Positions 34,002 through 40,588 of a stretch of DNA of 64,000 nt are shown here, in pieces (the stretch's first letter is position 1; each line of letters starts with the position of its first letter). This stretch comes from a virus. The notes below the pieces were generated by a model. The model was not told where the DNA came from. It did no database searches and saw nothing but the letters and a program-made list of their open reading frames with translations. The DNA lies in the IMG/VR virus record IMGVR_UViG_3300027704_003324, positions 1 through 64,000 of that record; one strand, given 5' to 3'. A program made the position numbers and the translations under genes.

Positions 34002-34690
34002 AATATTCTTTTTGGAATGAGAGTTGACATAAACTCTTTAGCTATAAAAAGATGTCCTTTTACATTAGGGTGTAAGTCTTCTTCTGATATGTTAAGCTTA
34101 TTACTGTATATTATATCAACCCAACCAACTTTACCTTCATTAGATAGAGGTGTCCATAAATTTGTAGAAATAGTAGATGGTGATTCAGATACATTATCAT
34201 TAAACCTTGAATCGTTGTCTGTATTGTTTAACGCTGTAAGGTTCCATAGTATAACTTTAGCTCCTATATTTTTATCTATAAAGTTAACTAAGTTAATTAT
34301 ATTATTTATACATCTATCAGTTTCTACAATTTCCGGAAGGTACTGTGTATCGTAATACCACTGAATGCTTTTCTGTTCTTTAAATGTAAGTTTCTGCTTA
34401 TTACTGTCATCTACAGACAAAAAGAAATCTTGGTCGTTAAACCAAGACTTCCTGCTGTTTGCTCCTATCGGCAATCTTCCTTGACCTGATAGGTTAATAA
34501 TTATAATGTCATTGCTTGTGATTGACGGTAACTGTTCTATTATCGTATGAAGAATGTATAGATTAGTAGCTCCTGCTTTTGCAACGTTAAGTAACGGTTT
34601 GTTTAAAGTTCTTTCAATAATAGAAAACCATTGATTTTGGTGGTGATCCTTAATGATAGCAGAGAACGAGTCTCCAAAAACTTTTAACAT
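33998..34690 (-). CDS. SGNH-like hydrolase
   Basis: 230 aa. MLKVFGDSFSAIIKDHHQNQ starts with block I (GDSFS). NVAKAGATNLYIL (about 36) gives the Gly block, IIINLSGQGRLP an intermediate block, and EEDLHPNVKGHLFIA (about 202) the D-x-x-H block V. This is the third SGNH gene. It follows the sulfotransferase-like gene with ATGA overlap, suggesting a joint role in acyl and sulfate decoration. Confidence 0.8.
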   Translation of the reverse strand: MLKVFGDSFSAIIKDHHQNQWFSIIERTLNKPLLNVAKAGATNLYILHTIIEQLPSITSNDIIIINLSGQGRLPIGANSRKSWFNDQDFFLSVDDSNKQKLTFKEQKSIQWYYDTQYLPEIVETDRCINNIINLVNFIDKNIGAKVILWNLTALNNTDNDSRFNDNVSESPSTISTNLWTPLSNEGKVGWVDIIYSNKLNISEEDLHPNVKGHLFIAKEFMSTLIPKRIL

Positions 34691-34717
34691 AACATTTACA
34701 ATAAAATTAGTACTCCT

Positions 34718-34876
34718 TTATGAACTGTGCTTTACTACGATCTGGCTTAGCAATGCTTCAACCGTATTACGGATTGTCAATTGCTCTGCTTCAGTAGCAG
34801 GTACAAATGTTCTAATGTCATTAGTATCTTTTCTTTTATATACTAGTGCTTCTACTTGTTCTTTAGTTAATGCCAT
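34718..34876 (-). CDS. small hypothetical protein, 52 aa
   Basis: ATG at 34874-34876, TAA at 34718-34720. Begins MALTKEQVEALVYKRKDTND and ends IVVKHSS; two short helices with basic patches. Located in a 250-base gap before the structural protein gene, at a normal spacing. No family recognised. Confidence 0.65.
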   Translation of the reverse strand: MALTKEQVEALVYKRKDTNDIRTFVPATEAEQLTIRNTVEALLSQIVVKHSS

Positions 34877-34942
34877 ATTATTCTATTTGTTAATTATAGG
34901 TCTTGTAAAAAATCTCTTAAAATATCTCACTTTTGTTAAATT

Positions 34943-36343
34943 CTAAATAAATCCTTTTCTGTTGTGAGTTACGAATGCAAAAGATTGATCTCCAACCAAT
35001 AAGTTATCTACTGACTCTACATCTGCTGTAAAGAAGCTACCTGTTGCTACAGATAACTGTAACATTTCAGCTTTTACAATAGGGATTTTAGATCCATCTA
35101 GAGCTATAAGTGAGTGATGATCTTGATTGATTTCAAATACAGGTGTATACCTAGTTACTCCAACTTCAGTAGATTCATAATTGTGGGCTAATACTGCTGT
35201 ACTACCTCCAATGTAGAAATCTGTATCTGCTGTTTCTATTCTATACAATTCACCGCTAAGGTTTTTATTAGTATATACTGCAGTTTGTACTACTGAAGAT
35301 GTAACTGCTGTTCCTTCTGGCCATTGAGAACCTGTCATATTCCATGATAAGTAAACATCTGGTATATCTGTATCAGGTAAACCTGGCACATAAAAGGTTT
35401 TAAGGGTCTGTCCAACTTTAACGTCGTGAATACCTACTGCTTCTTCTGCTGCAGATGCTGAAGTATATGTTTCGTTTTCAAACATTCCGTCTTTAACATC
35501 TTTTGTTTTCCATGTAGAAGTAGAATACTCCATTCTGTGTTTAAGTCCAAACTTCCAGTTAGATGTTCCATCCCAGTCTAGTCCAGCTGCTGAAGGTATA
35601 TCAAATGTAGCTTGTGTAGTAATGGTACCTAAATCTATATAATTTAATCCACCACCATATGCGATTCCGTAGTTTCTATAAGACTTCATTATACCTGCTG
35701 CAATATCATCAGCATGTGTTTCGTAGCTAGTCATATAATAACTACCTGTTAATTCACTTTTTGCTGTATCCCAGTCTCCTACTTTTCCAAATTCAATAGG
35801 TCCGAATACATCCATCTTAGGTTTGTAAACTACATCTGGAATATTAGCTGCATTTGAAGAACTTACTAACGTAGATGTTACAATTCCTTCGTCTACTGAG
35901 TAGAACGGTACGGCTAATGAACCAGATCCATTCTCTTCAAAAAGAGCTAAAGGATTGATTGCTGACGCTGCATAGTAAGAATCTAAGATTGCATTCTCAT
36001 CATATGCTAAACGTAAAATAAATTTGTTTGCTGCATCTTCTACTGCTGTAGGAAATGAATTGTGTAGAGCTTCGTTTTGTAAAGTTATAGTTGTTATACC
36101 TGAACATCCTGCTGCTACTTTGCTTTTTATATCTTGTACAGCTGCTAAGTGAAGTTCTGCTTTGTATATAATATGTAATGTATTAAAGCCTGCATCTGCA
36201 TTTAAGAAGCTTACTAAAGCTTGCCAATCTGCATCATGTCTTAAGAAGTTACCGTATAACACGGTATCAGTGTTCATTTCAAGAAATTTTAAGTCGCCAT
36301 TTCTATCTTTGACAAAATCGTTTGATATTAGTGTTCCTTTCAT
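34943..36343 (-). CDS. virion structural protein (tail or fibre) candidate
   Basis: 466 aa. Ser/Thr-, Ala- and Gly-rich, with alternating beta segments and many aromatic residues in the second half, typical of virion proteins. A C-terminal ALDGSKIPIVKAEMLQLSVA precedes a last TADVESVDNLLVG and THNRKGFI. No catalytic motif. A -7-like TAGATTTA at 36358-36365 lies 14 bases upstream of the ATG but lacks a TTG. Phage-part assignment rests on composition only. Confidence 0.5.
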   Translation of the reverse strand: MKGTLISNDFVKDRNGDLKFLEMNTDTVLYGNFLRHDADWQALVSFLNADAGFNTLHIIYKAELHLAAVQDIKSKVAAGCSGITTITLQNEALHNSFPTAVEDAANKFILRLAYDENAILDSYYAASAINPLALFEENGSGSLAVPFYSVDEGIVTSTLVSSSNAANIPDVVYKPKMDVFGPIEFGKVGDWDTAKSELTGSYYMTSYETHADDIAAGIMKSYRNYGIAYGGGLNYIDLGTITTQATFDIPSAAGLDWDGTSNWKFGLKHRMEYSTSTWKTKDVKDGMFENETYTSASAAEEAVGIHDVKVGQTLKTFYVPGLPDTDIPDVYLSWNMTGSQWPEGTAVTSSVVQTAVYTNKNLSGELYRIETADTDFYIGGSTAVLAHNYESTEVGVTRYTPVFEINQDHHSLIALDGSKIPIVKAEMLQLSVATGSFFTADVESVDNLLVGDQSFAFVTHNRKGFI

Positions 36344-36403
36344 AATTTGTTTTATTGTAAATCTACGTTATTAATAAATATCACGTTTTAACCAATTCCA
36401 TTG

Positions 36404-36634
36404 TCAATTTAGCAGTTCATCACAAGCAACTTGTAAACCCAGTAGTAAGGAGGCTCCTCCAAACATTTTTTGTACCTCCGTGGCACGAATTTGCACTGCT
36501 GCTAATTTATTTTGTTTAGCTGCTTCGGCTAATAATCCCATAATCTTATCATCACGGTCTTTCAGGGGTATCCTCTTAGGATCTATCTTCCCTTGCTCTA
36601 CTAGTTCCTGATATTTTTTTATTGAATCTGACAT
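36404..36634 (-). CDS. hypothetical protein, 76 aa
   Basis: MSDSIKKYQELVEQGKIDPK, then a helical part with KLAAVQIRATEVQKMFGGAS and a C-terminal LLGLQVACDELLN. Small helical protein, no Cys pairs. Lies upstream of the structural gene and may be a scaffold or adapter, but this is not supported by a motif. Confidence 0.6.
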   Translation of the reverse strand: MSDSIKKYQELVEQGKIDPKRIPLKDRDDKIMGLLAEAAKQNKLAAVQIRATEVQKMFGGASLLLGLQVACDELLN

Positions 36635-36770
36635 AACATTTATTTTTAATTAACTCGGTTAATATATAGATTAATAAGCCCGTAGGATTATTTGATATTT
36701 TTAGTCTAGTGCTTACTCTTAATGCCTTCATTAGTCTTCATCCTGCCAATTATTACGCTTATGCTTTAGC

Positions 36771-36929
36771 TTACGCTTGTAAAGACTTTCGTCCCCGTGG
36801 CTTTTTTGAATCATCTTTCGTCTTATCAACTGGCTCAACTCTCGTTGCCCGTACTGCTCGTCCCCGACCAGGTTTTTCTTCTTCTTTTTCATTCCAACTA
36901 TCTTCGAAATAAATAAATTGCGGTTCCAT
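36771..36929 (-). CDS. small basic protein, 52 aa
   Basis: Start chosen at MEPQFIYFEDSWNEKEEEKP (36927-36929) because the promoter (36937-36967) ends 7 bases before it. A longer frame to 37040 reads through the promoter and part of a terminator, so I reject it. The C-terminus is rich in Lys/Arg (GRGRAVRATR, KKPRGRKS) with an AT-hook-like PRGRKS. Probably DNA-binding; overlapping frames here are shadows. Confidence 0.65.
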   Translation of the reverse strand: MEPQFIYFEDSWNEKEEEKPGRGRAVRATRVEPVDKTKDDSKKPRGRKSLQA

Positions 36930-36936
36930 ACTTGTA

Positions 36937-36967
36937 TAAATATAAGAACCTTTTGGTTCCGATGCAA
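36937..36967 (-). promoter_or_regulatory. promoter for the small basic gene
   Basis: TTG at 36965-36967, 20-base spacer, TATATTTA at 36937-36944, then ATG 7 bases later (minus strand). Spacer ends TTCT, as in two other sites. Confidence 0.68.
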
Positions 36968-37023
36968 CTAAAGCACCATGTTTAATGTAATTAATATATG
37001 CCCATATTTGAGCTATAAGTAGT

Positions 37024-37053
37024 AAAAACACGCCCCCCAATGAAGGAGGGGTG
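37024..37053 (-). terminator. Rho-independent terminator after the Hc1-like gene
   Basis: On the minus strand CACCCCTCC pairs with GGGGGGCGTG (nine pairs with one bulge) around TTCATT, followed by TTTTT. It ends the GC-rich 3' region of the Hc1-like gene. Confidence 0.8.
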
Positions 37054-37115
37054 AATTTAATTCGCGCGTGTCGACTTCGTCGACGAGAGAGTAATGCTCC
37101 CCCGCCGCCTCCATC
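37054..37115 (-). other. GC-rich structured 3' region, possible small RNA
   Basis: Between the Hc1-like stop and the terminator, about 60 bases are strikingly GC-rich in an AT-rich genome. They include the hairpin GTCGAC-GAA-GTCGAC (minus strand) and a GCGCG block. A 33-aa reading frame exists (starts MEAAGEHYSL) but has unlike codon use. Most likely a structured 3' UTR or small RNA; not proven. Confidence 0.4.
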
Positions 37116-37286
37116 TTACTTGCTTTCCGAAACAGATGCTGCCCTGTAGTCAGTGATTAATTTCTTAATCTCTCCTGCTGCTTTTCTTGCTCTCTGTTGC
37201 GATGCCTTAGTAGAACCACTGTTCTCTTCAGCTAATGTATTGAAGTGACCTTCAATAACTTCGAATAATTCTTGCTTACTTGCCAT
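37116..37286 (-). CDS. histone H1/Hc1-like DNA-binding protein
   Basis: 56 aa. ATG at 37284-37286, TAA at 37116-37118. The C-terminal half, GSTKASQQRARKAAGEIKKL followed by ITDYRAASVSESK, is the Ala/Arg/Lys-rich helix and tail of Bacteroidota Hc1-like histone H1 homologues. The N-terminus MASKQELFEVIEGHFNTLAE is also family-like. Likely compacts DNA; a phage copy may package or silence DNA. Too short to appear in a simple 60-codon cut, and directly follows NadE by 2 bases. Confidence 0.82.
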   Translation of the reverse strand: MASKQELFEVIEGHFNTLAEENSGSTKASQQRARKAAGEIKKLITDYRAASVSESK

Positions 37287-37288
37287 AA

Positions 37289-38029
37289 TTAATTTGATTT
37301 AGTGTTTTGACATACGGGTATTGCTACCATCTTATGTCGGTTATTAAAATTAAAACTATAAAAGATTTTTAAGACTTCTTTTTGTCTTTTGTTTAGCTTA
37401 CGTTTATCTCCGCCAAAAGTCATTGCCCATTCTAATTCATCATATGTAGCACCTATTTGGTCTTCGTCTGTTCTACCGTCTTCCCATAAGCCATCTGTAG
37501 GCTGAGCGTTGATGATTTCTAAGAGAATACCTAATTCACAAGCTGCTTCCTTTACTTCTGATTTCATTAGATCAGCAATTGGACTAATATCAACTCCTCC
37601 ATCACCGTATTTGGTGAAGAATCCAATACCAAAGTCCTCTACCTTATTACCGGTACCAACTACTAAGGCGTTAACCTTAGCAGCGGTGTGGTAAAGAGTC
37701 ATCATTCTTAGCCTAGCAGCAGAGTTTGCCGATGCTAAAGCGTCCGGTTCCATGAATAGTCCTTCAAAGCTTTTAAATGTATCCGTTAAATCAAATTCTA
37801 ACGGTGTTACATTCTCATACTTATTGTCTAACCATTCCATATGATCGTCTGCTAAATCCGACGTACCATTAATTGGAAGAGAAACTACATAGGTTGGTAT
37901 ACCTGTCTCAGCACATAGCGTTGATGTTACTGCTGAATCTATTCCTCCTGAGATTCCAATTACGAAGCCTTTATCTTGAGCACCTTTGCTATACTCCTTT
38001 AGCCAATTTATGATGAATTTATATTTCAT
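37289..38029 (-). CDS. nadE: NH3-dependent NAD synthetase
   Basis: 246 aa, the bacterial short form. GFVIGISGGIDSAVTSTLCA (about 20-39) is the PP-loop ATP-binding SGGxDS. VGTGNKVEDFGIGFFTKYGDGGVDISPIADLMKSEV (about 123-158) is the NaAD-binding and catalytic stretch, and PTDGLWEDGRTDEDQIGATYDELE (about 177) the C-terminal signature. Converts nicotinate adenine dinucleotide to NAD using ammonia. Ends with a divergent FNFNNRHKMV tail. It shares a compact operon with the GroEL gene. Confidence 0.93.
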   Translation of the reverse strand: MKYKFIINWLKEYSKGAQDKGFVIGISGGIDSAVTSTLCAETGIPTYVVSLPINGTSDLADDHMEWLDNKYENVTPLEFDLTDTFKSFEGLFMEPDALASANSAARLRMMTLYHTAAKVNALVVGTGNKVEDFGIGFFTKYGDGGVDISPIADLMKSEVKEAACELGILLEIINAQPTDGLWEDGRTDEDQIGATYDELEWAMTFGGDKRKLNKRQKEVLKIFYSFNFNNRHKMVAIPVCQNTKSN

Positions 38030-38030
38030 A

Positions 38031-39692
38031 TTATCCCATTAACATTGCTGGATCGATTCCTCCTGGCATACCTGCTGGTTCACCGTCTTTTGGTGGATCG
38101 ATTGATACAACTGCTTCCGTCGTTAACATTGTAGCTGCAACTGATGCTGCATTTTCTAATGCTAATCGTGTAACTTTAGTAGGGTCAATAATACCTGCTT
38201 TTAACATATCAGTATACTCTTCGAATCTACTATTATAACCGTACCATTGGTTCTTCTTACCTTCTACTACTTCTTTGATCTCTGCAACTTTCTCTGGTTC
38301 TACGCCTGCATTCCATAAGATCTGAGTAAATGGTGTTGTAAGTGCTTCGGTTAGAATATCTAATCCTATCAATTCACTCACAGTAAGGTCTTTAAACTTT
38401 CCTTTTCCTCGTTGCTTAGTTAAGTCTAAAGCAGAGTTCAATAAAGCGATTCCACCTCCAGGTAGTATACCTTCTTCTAATGCTGCTTTTGTAGCATGTA
38501 AAGCATCGTCTACTCTATCTTTCTTCTCCTTCATTTCGATTTCAGTATGACCTCCTACGTGAACTACTGCTACTCCTCCGATAAACTTAGCTAATCTAGC
38601 TTGTAAGTTTTCAATTTCGAATGGTGAATTTGCTTCATCAATTTGAGTTTTAATCTCTTCAACTCTTGCTGTAATAGCTGCATCTTCTCCTTTAGCATCA
38701 ATAATCGTAGTAATATCTTTACTAACTGTAACCTTTCCGGCTTTACCTAACCATTTAGGATCAAATCTATCTAATCGCATTCCTTTTTCACTAGAGATTA
38801 CTTGTGCTCCAGTCATAATAGCAATATCTTCTAAGATAGCTTTCTTACGATCACCAAAATCAGGGGCTTTAACAGCTACTGCTGGTAATATACCTCTCAT
38901 CTTGTTTACTACTAAGGTAGACAGTGCCTCTCCATCAAGATCATCTGCAATTAGTAATAGTGATTTGTTCTGTACTTGTACTGCTTCTAAGACGGGTAAT
39001 AACTCTTTAATACTACTCAACCTCTTATCTACAATTAGTACATACGGTGATTGAAGAACAGCTGTCATTGATGGATTGTCTGTTACGAAGTATGGAGACT
39101 TATAACCACGATTAAATTGCATTCCTTCTACTGTTTCTAGATAGGTTTCTCCAGTTTTAGATTCTTCGATTGTAACAACTCCATCACGGCCAACTTTTTC
39201 CATTGATGTTGCAATTAACTCACCAACTTCTTTATCGCTATTCGCTGATATAGTAGCTACTTGTTTTAACTGCTCTTCATCCGTAATATCTTTAGATAGA
39301 TTTTCTAAATACTCTACAATTACTTTTGTACCTTTTAGAATACCTCTCTGTACTTCAACTGCATTATAGTCTCCGATAGTACCTAGTCCTTTATTATAAA
39401 GCTCTCTAGCTAATAATGTTGACGTAGTTGTACCATCTCCAGCTTGTTCTGCAGTTTTAATAGATGCTTGCTTAACTAGCTGAGCTCCTATATTTTCTAA
39501 CTTATCTTCTAAGTCTATTGATTTAGCTACTGTAACTCCATCTTTAGTAGACTGTGGGTTACCCATTGCACTTTCAATAATAACATTACGTCCTGATGGT
39601 CCTAATGTGCTTATAACTGCTTGAGCTAACTTCTCAATTCCATCGCTAAGACCTTGTCTTGCTGCATGGTTAAATGTAATACTTTTACTCAT
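38031..39692 (-). CDS. groL: GroEL chaperonin
   Basis: 553 aa, full length. [20 protein letters not shown] (about 29-48), [35 protein letters not shown] (GDGTTT ATP site, about 84-98), [12 protein letters not shown]-type [14 protein letters not shown] (about 406) and C-terminal [14 protein letters not shown]. Catalytic Asp of GDGTTT is kept. Its start overlaps the groES stop by 8 bases, so stoichiometry is translation-coupled. Confidence 0.97.
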   Translation of the reverse strand: MSKSITFNHAARQGLSDGIEKLAQAVISTLGPSGRNVIIESAMGNPQSTKDGVTVAKSIDLEDKLENIGAQLVKQASIKTAEQAGDGTTTSTLLARELYNKGLGTIGDYNAVEVQRGILKGTKVIVEYLENLSKDITDEEQLKQVATISANSDKEVGELIATSMEKVGRDGVVTIEESKTGETYLETVEGMQFNRGYKSPYFVTDNPSMTAVLQSPYVLIVDKRLSSIKELLPVLEAVQVQNKSLLLIADDLDGEALSTLVVNKMRGILPAVAVKAPDFGDRKKAILEDIAIMTGAQVISSEKGMRLDRFDPKWLGKAGKVTVSKDITTIIDAKGEDAAITARVEEIKTQIDEANSPFEIENLQARLAKFIGGVAVVHVGGHTEIEMKEKKDRVDDALHATKAALEEGILPGGGIALLNSALDLTKQRGKGKFKDLTVSELIGLDILTEALTTPFTQILWNAGVEPEKVAEIKEVVEGKKNQWYGYNSRFEEYTDMLKAGIIDPTKVTRLALENAASVAATMLTTEAVVSIDPPKDGEPAGMPGGIDPAMLMG

Positions 39693-40005
39693 TGTCTTCT
39701 TTTTCTTTTACAACCGCTAGTATTTCTCTATCTTGAGCTAAATAGTATTCTTCTCCTTCAAAGTCAATACGTAAAGTACCAATTTTAGGAACCAATACCA
39801 CATCGCCTGCTTTACATGAACGTACTGTGATTAATTTACTTGGATCTAATTCGGACTGACGTCCAGGACCTACTGCTAGTACAGTGCCCATTTCCGGTTT
39901 TTCTTTTCCTAAATCTGGAATTACTAAGTTTCCATACATTTGTTCGCCTTCATCTATAGGCTTGATAAGAATCCGATCATTAGTCGGAGATAACTGTTTT
40001 GTCAT
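39685..40005 (-). CDS. groS: GroES co-chaperonin
   Basis: 106 aa. LSPTNDRILIKPIDEGEQMY with the expected mobile loop NLVIPDLGKEKPEMGTVLAV (about 26-45) and a C-terminal half DVVLVPKIGTLRIDFEGEEY. The usual loop Ile-Val-Ile contact is present as LVIPD. Forms the lid of the phage GroEL. First gene of the operon, with its promoter at 40026-40056. Confidence 0.93.
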   Translation of the reverse strand: MTKQLSPTNDRILIKPIDEGEQMYGNLVIPDLGKEKPEMGTVLAVGPGRQSELDPSKLITVRSCKAGDVVLVPKIGTLRIDFEGEEYYLAQDREILAVVKEKEDNE

Positions 40006-40025
40006 ATAACTTTATTTGTTAATTA

Positions 40026-40056
40026 TTAATATACGATTAATTTATAAAAGAAACAA
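40026..40056 (-). promoter_or_regulatory. promoter for groES-groEL-nadE
   Basis: TTG at 40054-40056, 20-base spacer ending ATCG, TATATTAA at 40026-40033 (minus strand). Leader about 20 bases. The TTG is in the 3' arm of the terminator hairpin at 40055-40070. Confidence 0.72.
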
Positions 40057-40070
40057 CCCTAGAGCGGGTT
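40055..40070 (-). terminator. short hairpin after the Hsp20 gene, overlapping a promoter
   Basis: AACCC/GGGTT stem with a six-base loop GCTCTA, followed by GTTTCTTTTA on the minus strand, only a few bases after the Hsp20 stop. A weak terminator whose 3' arm supplies the next promoter's TTG. Confidence 0.5.
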
Positions 40071-40073
40071 AAT

Positions 40074-40487
40074 TTAGCTAATTTTCAAAGTTTTTGATTC
40101 TTTTCCTTTAGCATACGGTATTGTAACTTGCAATAAGCCATTTATAAACTCAGCTTTTGCTTTTTGTAGATCAAATCTACTGTCTATCTTCCAACCTAAG
40201 TTAAATGATCGTTTGGCTATACCTTTATGTATATAGTCAGTTGCTTCACCTTCTAAGGTTGGTTTGTTGTAATTGATTTTAATAATATTACCCTCAATTA
40301 AGATTTCGATATCTTCTTTTGGAATTCCGGTACAGGCTATATCTAAGCCAAGGCCGTTTTCTAATTCGTAAATATCTACTGGGTGGGGTAATTTTGACTC
40401 TTCTAACGTTTGGTAGTTGTGAGTCTTTTGCAAAAAATTGCGGACTAAAATGTCGAACGGATTACGTTCTTGAAAAATGTTACTCAT
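40074..40487 (-). CDS. Hsp20-like small heat-shock protein
   Basis: 137 aa. The alpha-crystallin core runs from PHPVDIYELENGLGLDIACT (about 36) to KAEFINGLLQVTIPYAKGKE: AEFINGLLQVTIP (about 112) is the conserved A-x-x-x-n-GvL-x-i-x-l/P motif. N- and C-terminal arms are short. Probably prevents aggregation of phage proteins together with GroEL/ES. Upstream gene is the DNA polymerase. Confidence 0.88.
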   Translation of the reverse strand: MSNIFQERNPFDILVRNFLQKTHNYQTLEESKLPHPVDIYELENGLGLDIACTGIPKEDIEILIEGNIIKINYNKPTLEGEATDYIHKGIAKRSFNLGWKIDSRFDLQKAKAEFINGLLQVTIPYAKGKESKTLKIS

Positions 40488-40588
40488 AATGATATAAAAT
40501 TGTGGAGTCCTAAGATCTCCGGTTAATAAAAATAAAAATTGCTCTAGGGTCGATCTTTATTCTTTAAATAAATAGGTTTAATTTAAGT

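Noticed and set aside
36358-36365. TAGATTTA before the structural gene 34943-36343
   Set aside because: Fits the -7 pattern but the 20-base upstream position is AAA, not TTG; not called as a promoter.
36731-36967. 78-codon minus-strand frame overlapping the 52-aa gene
   Set aside because: Very Lys/Arg-rich shadow frame; it would start at the promoter spacer. Its end (36731-36770) could belong to a tiny gene, but I have no positive evidence.
40504-40520. GGAG/CTCC hairpin between Hsp20 and the polymerase
   Set aside because: Only four pairs and no T tract on the minus strand; not a convincing terminator.
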